Part shown: positions 1-5,301 of the stretch, piece by piece
How positions within the stretch are numbered: position 1 is the stretch's first letter
Layout: every line of letters begins with the position of its first letter
Position numbers and translations under genes: made by a program
Source of the DNA: Acidimicrobiaceae bacterium
GTDB taxonomy: Bacteria > Actinomycetota > Acidimicrobiia > Acidimicrobiales > Salinilacustritrichaceae
Direction: 5' to 3'
DNA: 7,519 nt
Assembly: GCA_003476595.1 (NCBI GenBank)
Contig: DMTU01000109.1
Span: 1 to 7,519, forward strand
Notes under the pieces: model-generated
Database searches by the model: none
What the model was told of the DNA's origin: nothing
The model's input: only the letters and a program-made list of their open reading frames with translations

Positions 1-510
1 TTCGACGCGGTGGTGGCCGTCGGCGAGGTCGAGGCCCAGCACATCGAGGCCGAGGACGTGTCCGAGCGCTTCGTCGACCTCGAGAGCCGCCAGGCCACCC
101 TCGCCACGAGCATCGACCGCATCCGGGGCTTCCTCGCCCAGACGACGAACGTCGACGAGATCAGCCGGCTCGAGTCCGAGCTGACCAACCGGGAGGCCGA
201 GCACGACGTCATCGCCGGCCAGCTGCGGGTGCTCCGTGACCGCACGAGCTACGGCACGATCACCGCCGACCTGCGCCTCCAGGACCCCGACGCCGCCCTC
301 CTGGCCGAGGGGGAGGGGTCCGAGGGCGGCCCGCCCGGGTTCGGCGAGGGGCTGTCGGCCGGCTGGGACGCGGTGACCACGGCCGCGGCGGCCGCGGCGA
401 CGGTGCTCGGGTTCGTCCTGCCCTTCGCCCCGGTCCTGCTGCTGGCCGGCGTGCTCACGTGGTGGTGGGCGCGGCGTCGGCCGGCGACGGCGCCGCCGGC
501 TGAGGCGTGA
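1..510 (+). CDS. DUF4349 domain-containing membrane protein, C-terminal part (5' end outside the window)
   Basis: The reading frame is open from base 1 to a TGA at 508-510, leaving 169 residues of the C-terminal part. Residues about 18-80 form a charged, heptad-like helical stretch (SERFVDLESRQATL, then DEISRLESELTNREAEHDVI). It is followed by a short beta-like segment (RTSYGTITADLRL). This order is typical of DUF4349 proteins, which are usually lipoproteins or signal-peptide proteins with a coiled coil and a C-terminal membrane helix. A Gly/Glu-rich linker (about 99-118) leads to a hydrophobic segment (about 126-151), then WWWARRR, a positive-inside stop-transfer signal, and a short Ala/Pro tail. 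The molecular function is unknown for the family. The expected N-terminal signal or lipobox cannot be checked here. The last 56 bp overlap the 3' end of the convergent MFS gene. Confidence 0.85.
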   Translation, partial: FDAVVAVGEVEAQHIEAEDVSERFVDLESRQATLATSIDRIRGFLAQTTNVDEISRLESELTNREAEHDVIAGQLRVLRDRTSYGTITADLRLQDPDAALLAEGEGSEGGPPGFGEGLSAGWDAVTTAAAAAATVLGFVLPFAPVLLLAGVLTWWWARRRPATAPPAEA

Positions 511-1924
511 CCGCATCGGCCCGGGCCTGGCGCCCGTCGATGCGGGCCGTGGCCGCCACCGCGACGAGGCCGAGCCCGAACGCAACGAGGTAGGCGACGC
601 CGAAGGACTCCGGGGTCGGGTCGCCGGCGTACACGGCGGTGAGCACGGCGATGCCGGACGCGTTGCCGACGAGGCGGACCATGCGCTGGGTGGCCGACGC
701 GATGCCGAGGTCGGCCTCGTCGACGGAGTTGGCCAGCACCGCGCCGAGGGACGGTCGGGCGATGCCGTTGCCCAGGCCCTGGGTGAGCAGCGCCGCCCCG
801 ATCATCCAGACCGCCTCCGTTGCTGCGCCGACGGCGAACACCGCCATCGCCGCGGCGAGGATGCTGTTGCCGAGCAGCGCGCCGCTGCGCTCGCCGATGC
901 GGGACCCGATCTGGCCACCGACCGGTGAGGACAGGCTGTAGCTGAGCGGGCGGATGAGCAGGAGCAGCGCGATGCCCGACGTGGACCATCCGAAGATGCC
1001 GCTCATGAGGAACGGCGTCATCACGAAGCCGCCCATGTAGGTCGCCCCGGCGAAGGACTGGGCGATGAGCGTGGCCGAGAAGTTCCGTCGCCCGAGCAGC
1101 TCGAGGGGCAGCAGCGGGTGCTCGACCCGCCGTTCGATGGCCACGAACGCGGCGACGGCGATCGGGGTGACGACGAGGCCGGCGACCACCGCGGGGTGCG
1201 CCCAGCCCCAGTCGGCGCTCTGGTTGAGCGCCAGCATCAGGCCGCCTGCGCCGAAGCCGATGCTGGTGGCACCGCCGATGTCGAACCTCGCCCCGGCGTG
1301 CGCCGGTGGCGTCTCCTCCAGCACGAGCATGGCCACGACGACCGGGATCACGGCGAGCCCGGCCTGCACGGCGAAGACCACCCGCCAGCCCACGGCGTCG
1401 ACGAGGGGCCCGCCGACGGCCAGGCCGATGGCGGGGGAGCCGGCAGCGACGAGGGACCACCAGCCCATCGCCTTCACCCGCTCCTCGGCGGGGAACGCCC
1501 GCATGATCAGCGCCATCGACGTGGGCTGGGTGGCCGAGCCGATGACCTGGGTGATGGTCCGCAGGCCGATGAGGGCCAGGGCGCTCCACGCGAACGCGGT
1601 GACCCCGGCGACCAGGGTGGCGAGCGTGAACCCGGCGAGGAAGACCTTGCGCTGGCCGCGCAGGTCGCCCATCTTGCCGAGCACCGGCAGCGCCACGGCC
1701 GAGGCCAGCATCGGCGCCGAGATGACCCAGGTGAGCAGGGCGTCGCTCTTGCCGAACTCGTCGGCGATGTCAGGCAGCGCGACCGTGAGGATCGTCACCG
1801 GGAACGTGGTGGCGAACATGCCGACCAGCGCGGTGATCAGCACCCAGCGCCGGTACGTCCCCCGCTCGCGCAGGCGGGTGACCAGACGCTGTCCGGTGAG
1901 ACCGGCGGGATCGTCCCTGGCCAC
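455..1924 (-). CDS. MFS transporter, DHA2-like (14-helix drug:H+ antiporter type)
   Basis: This 489-residue integral membrane protein probably exports drugs or other toxic compounds in exchange for protons. After a basic cytoplasmic N-terminus, TM1 (about 27-50) ends in TVALPDIADEFG, a common DHA2 signature. The MFS motif A is at 83-95 (GKMGDLRGQRKVF). A motif-C-like segment lies at about 162-184 (GSPAIGLAVGG, then GWRVVF). Length and the number of hydrophobic segments fit the 14-TM EmrB/QacA class; the substrate cannot be read from sequence. The chosen start is GTG at 1924, the first in frame; it keeps the whole N-terminal helix and has TAACCT 7 nt upstream and no Shine-Dalgarno. The gene begins 18 bp after the sodX stop on the same strand, so it could be co-transcribed with sodX or use its own leaderless promoter. 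The tail (PQPAAPSPADAAPTTT) is low complexity and overlaps the neighbouring gene. Confidence 0.9.
   Translation of the reverse strand: MARDDPAGLTGQRLVTRLRERGTYRRWVLITALVGMFATTFPVTILTVALPDIADEFGKSDALLTWVISAPMLASAVALPVLGKMGDLRGQRKVFLAGFTLATLVAGVTAFAWSALALIGLRTITQVIGSATQPTSMALIMRAFPAEERVKAMGWWSLVAAGSPAIGLAVGGPLVDAVGWRVVFAVQAGLAVIPVVVAMLVLEETPPAHAGARFDIGGATSIGFGAGGLMLALNQSADWGWAHPAVVAGLVVTPIAVAAFVAIERRVEHPLLPLELLGRRNFSATLIAQSFAGATYMGGFVMTPFLMSGIFGWSTSGIALLLLIRPLSYSLSSPVGGQIGSRIGERSGALLGNSILAAAMAVFAVGAATEAVWMIGAALLTQGLGNGIARPSLGAVLANSVDEADLGIASATQRMVRLVGNASGIAVLTAVYAGDPTPESFGVAYLVAFGLGLVAVAATARIDGRQARADAVTPQPAAPSPADAAPTTT
477..503. repeat. GC-rich inverted repeat at the overlapping 3' ends of DUF4349 and MFS genes
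   Basis: GCCGGCG (480-486) and CGCCGGC (494-500) pair around a 7-nt loop. The stem can be extended by one G-T wobble and two further pairs to about 10 bp (477-486 with 494-503). It sits in both coding sequences just before the DUF4349 stop. No T-run follows on either side. It could help end convergent transcription, but such stems are easy to find in DNA this rich in GC. Confidence 0.35.
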
Positions 1925-1931
1925 CCGGCGC

Positions 1932-1937
1932 AGGTTA
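1932..1937 (-). promoter_or_regulatory. Candidate -10 element (TAACCT) for a leaderless MFS transcript
   Basis: On the minus strand TAACCT fits the TANNNT consensus and is separated from the GTG start at 1924 by 7 nt (GCGCCGG). That would place the transcription start at or next to the start codon. No recognisable -35 hexamer or Shine-Dalgarno is seen. The element lies in the 18-bp gap after sodX. This is inference from spacing and a degenerate motif. Confidence 0.4.
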
Positions 1938-1942
1938 GGAGG

Positions 1943-2380
1943 TCAGGTCTTGCCGTCCGGGGGCTTGACCCGGCCGAGGACGATGCCCCGGATCGCGTCG
2001 GCGGGCACCCGGCCGTGGTGGCGGCTGTCGGTGGAGAGCTCGCGCTGGTCGCCGACGGCCACCCAGCCGGGCCCGGCCGCGACCCGGTCGTCGCCGTCCT
2101 CCCAGGGCTCCCCGGGCTCGGCGACCAGGCGCTTGACGCCGATGAGGTCGTGCTCCCAGGGCAGCGCGATCACCGCGATCCGGCTGCGTCGAGGGCGGAG
2201 GAACCGACCCAGGATCGAGTCGGCGCGCACGGAGATGACGGTGTCCCGGGGCCGCAGCGCGGGCACCATCGACTCGCCGCGCACGAGGTGGCGCTCCAGC
2301 GAGGAGGCGGCCACGACGCCGACCGCGACCCCCGTGGCGGCGCCGATCAGCGCCGCTAGGGTCCGGGCACGAGTGTCCAT
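1943..2380 (-). CDS. sodX: Nickel superoxide dismutase maturation protease (S26-type signal-peptidase-like)
   Basis: This small membrane-anchored serine protease of 145 residues is predicted to cut the propeptide of the adjacent SodN so that the N-terminal His can bind nickel. Residues about 8-27 are one hydrophobic helix. The signal peptidase box follows: GESMVPALRPRDTV at 35-48, with Ser37 as the likely nucleophile, then GVKRLVAEPGE at 81-91, with Lys83 as the likely general base, and VGDQRELSTDSR at 109-120, the counterpart of the GDNRxxSxDSR box. The length is much shorter than LepB and fits the SodX subgroup. The ATG at 2380 keeps just the helix and catalytic core. An open frame continues upstream into antisense sodN, but that part looks non-homologous. 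The sequence just before the ATG (GTGAGG) is not a well-placed Shine-Dalgarno. The gene is divergent from sodN by 28 bp, the main support for the name. Confidence 0.9.
   Translation of the reverse strand: MDTRARTLAALIGAATGVAVGVVAASSLERHLVRGESMVPALRPRDTVISVRADSILGRFLRPRRSRIAVIALPWEHDLIGVKRLVAEPGEPWEDGDDRVAAGPGWVAVGDQRELSTDSRHHGRVPADAIRGIVLGRVKPPDGKT
2357..2362 (+). promoter_or_regulatory. Possible -10 element (TAGGGT) for sodN inside the sodX coding start
   Basis: TAGGGT matches TANNNT and would start transcription near 2369, giving a leader of about 40 nt that contains the AAGGAG ribosome site. A poor -35 match (GTGGCG, 2334-2339) lies 17 bp upstream. It sits within the first codons of the divergent sodX. 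The call rests on a degenerate motif only. Confidence 0.22.
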
Positions 2381-2397
2381 CCTCACCACTGACCCCC

Positions 2398-2403
2398 AAG
2401 GAG
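2398..2403 (+). promoter_or_regulatory. Strong Shine-Dalgarno (AAGGAG) of sodN
   Basis: AAGGAG lies 5 nt (CTCCC) upstream of the ATG at 2409 and fixes the sodN start. It is the clearest ribosome binding site in the window; most neighbouring genes have none. This fits a gene that is translated at a high level from a leadered mRNA. Confidence 0.8.
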
Positions 2404-2408
2404 CTCCC

Positions 2409-2822
2409 ATGAGCATTGTGTCCCGACTGCTCTCCGTCGCCGACCTCGACGATGCTGCCACGGCAGACGCCCACTGCGACCTGATGTGCGGTGTGTACAA
2501 CCCCGCGCAGGCCCGCATCGAGGCCGAGTCCGTCCTCGAGACGATGAAGAAGTACAACGCGTCGGACGACGACTACTTCAAGACCCGCTGCATCATCATC
2601 AAGGAGCAGCGCGCCCAGCTCGCCAAGGAGCACCTGTGGGTGCTGTGGACCGACTACTTCAAGCCGCCCCACGTCGAGCAGTTCCCCCAGCTCCACGACC
2701 TGTTCTGGCGGGCCACCAAGGCTGCCGGTGACGCCAAGAAGAGCAACGACGAGGCTGACGCCCAGAAGCTGCTCGACCTCGTCGACGAGATCGCCGAGAT
2801 CTTCGCCGAGACCAAGAAGTAG
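2409..2822 (+). CDS. sodN: Nickel-dependent superoxide dismutase
   Basis: SodN is a cytoplasmic homohexameric enzyme family that dismutes superoxide to O2 and H2O2 at a nickel site held by the N-terminal hook. The 137-residue precursor has a 21-residue propeptide ending ATADA, then the mature N-terminus HCDLMCGVYNPAQARIEAES (22-41). His22, Cys23, Cys27 and Tyr30 correspond to His1, Cys2, Cys6 and Tyr9 of the mature enzyme; Asp24 is also kept. The mature length of 116 residues fits the family (about 117). The usual hook is HCDLPCGVYDPA, so Pro5 is Met and Asp10 is Asn here. The rest is helical and Lys/Glu-rich with WVLWTDYFKPPH (77-88), as expected for the four-helix bundle. The start is fixed by AAGGAG. 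Divergent sodX encodes the expected propeptide protease. An extended upstream frame exists but is antisense to the MFS gene and sodX and is rejected. Confidence 0.96.
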   Translation: MSIVSRLLSVADLDDAATADAHCDLMCGVYNPAQARIEAESVLETMKKYNASDDDYFKTRCIIIKEQRAQLAKEHLWVLWTDYFKPPHVEQFPQLHDLFWRATKAAGDAKKSNDEADAQKLLDLVDEIAEIFAETKK

Positions 2823-2837
2823 GACGGGACGGGGCGC

Positions 2838-3929
2838 TCAGCGCTCCGACTCGAAGCTCGAGCGACGCTCGTGGCGCTCCAGTGCGAGCGCCACGAGCTC
2901 ATCGAGCAGGCGGCCGTAGCTGAGGCCGCTCGCCTCCCACAGCTTGGGGTACTGGGAGATGGGGGTGAACCCGGGGATCGTGTTGACCTCGTTCACGAGG
3001 GGTCCACGACCGTCCTCCTCCCAGAAGAAGTCGACCCGCGCCATGCCCTCGCACCGCAGGGCGGCGAAGGTCCGCAGGGCGATCTCGCGGAGCTCGTCGC
3101 TCATGGGCGCCGAGATCGGTGCGGGGATCAGCAGCTCGGCGCCGTCCTCGTACTTGTCGGCGTAGTCGTAGAAGTCGGCACCCGGCCGCACCTCGCCGAT
3201 CACGGAGGCGCGCGGCGTCAGGTTGCCGAGCACGCCGCACTCGAGCTCGCGGCCGACGATGTTCTCCTCGAACACGAGCCACTCGTCGAAGCGGGACGCT
3301 TCGGCCACCGCGGCGGCCAGGTCCTCGGCCTGGTGCACCTTGGAGATGCCGATCGAGGAGCCCATGTTCGCCGGCTTCACGAACATCGGGAAGCCGAGCC
3401 GGTCGGCGGCGAGGGCGAGCAGGTCGTCGTCGACCTCGTGGCGGCGGGCCGACATCCACGCGCCCTGGGGGATGTCGTGGGCCGAGAGCAGCTCCTTGGC
3501 CGCCACCTTGTCCATGGACACCGATGAGCTGAGGACGCCGCTGCCGACGTAGGGCACGCCGGCCATCTCGAGCAGGCCCTGGATGGTGCCGTCCTCACCG
3601 AAGGGACCGTGCAGCAGCGGGAGGACCACCACGGGGATGTCTGCGCCACCGGGTGCGGCCGGCTGGGGCTGCATGGTCGGGATCGGCTCGACAGCGGTCC
3701 CGGTGGCCTCGAGGCGATCCGGGAGGCTGCCGGCGCCGGCGTGCAGGGCGGCGATGGCGTCGTCAGCGCGGAGCCACGAACCGTCGCGCGCGATGCCCAC
3801 CGGGACCGGTTCGTAGCGGTCGAGGTCGAGCGCCCGCAGCACGTGGGCCGCCGTGGTGCAGCTCACCTCGTGCTCGGCCGAACGTCCCCCGAAGAGCACG
3901 ACGAGCCGGACGCGGTCGGGGAGGGCCAT
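2838..3929 (-). CDS. ddl: D-alanine--D-alanine ligase
   Basis: This ATP-grasp enzyme joins two D-alanines in the cytoplasm; the dipeptide feeds MurF. It has 363 residues, a normal family length. The motifs appear in order: GGRSAEHEVS (14-23), LHGPFGEDGTIQG (107-119), YVGSGVLSSSVSMDK (127-141), FVKPANMGSSIGISK (183-197), YDYADKY (254-260), ARVDFF (297-302) and NEVNTIPGFT (313-322). The Lys259-Tyr260 pair matches the Lys-Tyr of E. coli DdlB that favours D-Ala over D-lactate, so a VanA-like D-Ala-D-Lac ligase is unlikely. The ATG at 3929 was chosen because homology starts at once (RVRLVVLFGG). There is no Shine-Dalgarno, and TACACT lies 8 nt upstream. The gene is divergent from murF across 40 bp and ends 15 bp from the convergent sodN stop. 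Its last codons carry a strong inverted repeat. Confidence 0.96.
   Translation of the reverse strand: MALPDRVRLVVLFGGRSAEHEVSCTTAAHVLRALDLDRYEPVPVGIARDGSWLRADDAIAALHAGAGSLPDRLEATGTAVEPIPTMQPQPAAPGGADIPVVVLPLLHGPFGEDGTIQGLLEMAGVPYVGSGVLSSSVSMDKVAAKELLSAHDIPQGAWMSARRHEVDDDLLALAADRLGFPMFVKPANMGSSIGISKVHQAEDLAAAVAEASRFDEWLVFEENIVGRELECGVLGNLTPRASVIGEVRPGADFYDYADKYEDGAELLIPAPISAPMSDELREIALRTFAALRCEGMARVDFFWEEDGRGPLVNEVNTIPGFTPISQYPKLWEASGLSYGRLLDELVALALERHERRSSFESER
2867..2898. repeat. Perfect 13-bp inverted repeat with 6-nt loop at the sodN/ddl 3' junction
   Basis: GCTCGTGGCGCTC (2867-2879) and GAGCGCCACGAGC (2886-2898) are exact reverse complements around the loop CAGTGC. The repeat lies inside the last codons of ddl (LVALALERHE) and 44 bp past the sodN stop. 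A hairpin here could stabilise or end sodN mRNA, or mark the ddl 3' end. No T-run follows on either strand, so it is not a standard intrinsic terminator. Smaller nested palindromes lie just to the left (for example CTCGA-AGC-TCGAG at 2850-2862). Confidence 0.7.
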
Positions 3930-3937
3930 GGCGCGGG

Positions 3938-3943
3938 AGTGTA
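3938..3943 (-). promoter_or_regulatory. Candidate -10 element (TACACT) for leaderless ddl
   Basis: TACACT on the minus strand fits TANNNT and is 8 nt from the ddl ATG at 3929. No Shine-Dalgarno lies between (CCCGCGCC). This spacing is expected for transcripts starting at the A of ATG. No clear -35 hexamer is seen at 16-18 bp. The element is in the 40-bp control region shared with murF. Confidence 0.42.
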
Positions 3944-3956
3944 GGGAGCCGGCTGT

Positions 3957-3962
3957 CAGAAT
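3957..3962 (+). promoter_or_regulatory. Weak candidate -10 element (CAGAAT) for leaderless murF
   Basis: CAGAAT keeps A2, A5 and T6 of TATAAT but lacks the first T. It ends 7 nt before the GTG at 3970, and no Shine-Dalgarno precedes that codon (CCGGGGT). It mirrors the ddl element on the other strand 13 bp away. The assignment is tentative. Confidence 0.28.
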
Positions 3963-3969
3963 CCGGGGT

Positions 3970-5277
3970 GTGGAGCTCACCATCGACGAGGTCGCCGCCG
4001 CCGTCCGTGGGGAGGTGGTCGGGCCCCCCACGACGATCTCGGGCGCGTGCATCGATTCGCGCCTGGCCGGGGAGGGCCAGCTGTTCGTGCCGCTCGTGGC
4101 CGAACGTGACGGCCACGACTTCATCCCGGCCGCCCTCGAGGCCGGCTCGCCGGCGTACCTGACGAGCCGTGCGCCGCTGGAGGGGACGACGGCGGTCCTG
4201 GTCGACGACACGATGCGGGCGCTGACCCGCCTGGGATCGGTGGCTCGGGACCGCCTCCCCGAGGCCGTCACCGGCATCACCGGCTCGGTGGGGAAGACGT
4301 CGGTGAAGGACCTGCTCGCCGCCGCCCTGGCCACCACGTACCCGACCGCGGCCAGCGAGAAGAGCTTCAACAACGAGATCGGCGTGCCGCTCACGCTGGT
4401 CAACGCGCCGGACGGCACCGAGCGGGTCGTGCTCGAGATGGGCGCCCGGGGCATCGGCCACATCCGCACGCTGTGCGACGTCGCCCGCCCGACGGTCGCG
4501 ATCGTGACGATGGTGGCCGAGGTCCACACCTCCGAGTACGAGCACGGCCTCGACGACGTGGCCCGGGCCAAGGGCGAGCTGGTCGAGGCGATCCCCGTCG
4601 ACGGCCACGTCATCCTCAACGGCAGCGATGCCCGGGTGCGGGCCATGGCGTCGCGGACCGACGCCCGGGTGCTCACCTACGGCGTGTCCGGCGACGTGGT
4701 GGCCCAGCGCGTCGACGTGGACGAGCACCTCCGGCCCCGGTTCCGGCTGTCGTCGCCGTGGGGCACGGTGGACGTGCAGCTGGCCGTCCACGGCGTGCAC
4801 CAGGTGGGCAACGCCCTCGCCGCCGCCGCAGCCGCCCTCGTGCAGGACGTCCCGCTGGAGGCGGTGGCGGAAGGCCTCGGGTCGGCGGCGCTGTCGCCGT
4901 GGCGGATGGAGCTGGGTCACGCCGCGTCGGGCGCCACGGTGCTCAACGACGCCTACAACTCGAACCCCACGGCCCTGGCCGCGGCATTGCACTCGCTGGC
5001 CGCCCTCGATGCCGGCCGGCGCGTCGCGGTGCTCGGCGTCATGGCCGAGCTGGGCGACGGCAGCGACGAGCGCCACGCTGAGATGGGGGAACTGGCCGAG
5101 GACCTCGGCATCGACGTCGTCAGCGTCGACTGCCCGGCCTACGGCGTCGGCACCAACGTGCCCACGGTGGAGGCAGCGGTCGACGCGCTCGGCCCCCTCG
5201 GCCCCGACGACGCGGTGCTCGTCAAGGCCAGCCGCTCCGCCGGCCTCGAACGGGTCGCCGCCCTGCTCCTCGGGTGA
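3970..5277 (+). CDS. murF: UDP-N-acetylmuramoyl-tripeptide--D-alanyl-D-alanine ligase
   Basis: MurF is the last cytoplasmic ligase of peptidoglycan precursor synthesis, adding D-Ala-D-Ala to UDP-MurNAc-tripeptide with ATP. It has 435 residues, within the usual 430-480. An N-terminal substrate-binding domain (1 to about 98; CIDSRLAGEGQLFVPL at 27-42) is followed by the central ATPase domain with P-loop TGITGSVGKTS (101-111), FNNEIGVPLTLV (133-144), LEMGARGIGHI (155-165) and HGVHQVGNALAAAA (274-287). The C-terminal domain has LNDAYNSNPTA (325-335), VLGVMAELGDG (354-364) and KASRSAGLE (419-427, where KGSR is usual). The GTG at 3970 gives the normal N-terminus (VELTIDEVAAAV). An in-frame ATG at 3928 would add 14 residues and overlap the ddl start, so it is less likely. 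Divergent ddl supplies its substrate. The next gene, DUF554, is convergent; no mraY follows, so this is not a classical dcw arrangement. Confidence 0.95.
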   Translation: MELTIDEVAAAVRGEVVGPPTTISGACIDSRLAGEGQLFVPLVAERDGHDFIPAALEAGSPAYLTSRAPLEGTTAVLVDDTMRALTRLGSVARDRLPEAVTGITGSVGKTSVKDLLAAALATTYPTAASEKSFNNEIGVPLTLVNAPDGTERVVLEMGARGIGHIRTLCDVARPTVAIVTMVAEVHTSEYEHGLDDVARAKGELVEAIPVDGHVILNGSDARVRAMASRTDARVLTYGVSGDVVAQRVDVDEHLRPRFRLSSPWGTVDVQLAVHGVHQVGNALAAAAAALVQDVPLEAVAEGLGSAALSPWRMELGHAASGATVLNDAYNSNPTALAAALHSLAALDAGRRVAVLGVMAELGDGSDERHAEMGELAEDLGIDVVSVDCPAYGVGTNVPTVEAAVDALGPLGPDDAVLVKASRSAGLERVAALLLG

Positions 5278-5301
5278 ACTGGCAGCGGCTGCGGAACGAG
5301 G

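Noticed and set aside
249..1589. 446-codon minus-strand open frame overlapping the MFS gene
   Set aside because: It is in another frame of the same strand as the MFS gene, and the product is Arg/His/Pro-rich, typical of a shadow frame in GC-rich DNA.
1065..2408. Long plus-strand frame upstream of and in frame with sodN, which would extend SodN to 585 residues
   Set aside because: It is antisense to the MFS gene and sodX, its translation is Arg/Ser/Thr-rich with no family features, and SodN has a strong ribosome site and proper propeptide at 2409.
2381..2408. Nur/Fur-like operator between sodX and sodN
   Set aside because: I could find no convincing inverted repeat of the Fur-family type in the gap.
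2381..2557. Upstream extension of SodX to 204 residues
   Set aside because: It would be antisense to the conserved sodN hook; the hydrophobic anchor expected at the SodX N-terminus begins just after the ATG at 2380.
3930..4676. Upstream extension of the ddl frame to 612 residues
   Set aside because: The added part is antisense to murF, Ser/Thr/Arg-rich, and the Ddl fold begins right after the ATG at 3929.
3763..5076. 437-codon minus-strand open frame opposite murF
   Set aside because: It is antisense to well-conserved murF and its composition (His, Gly, Arg, Val) has no recognisable domain.
5278..5301. Bidirectional terminator between murF and the DUF554 gene
   Set aside because: Only 4-bp stems (for example GCAG-CGG-CTGC at 5282-5292) and no T-run are present.
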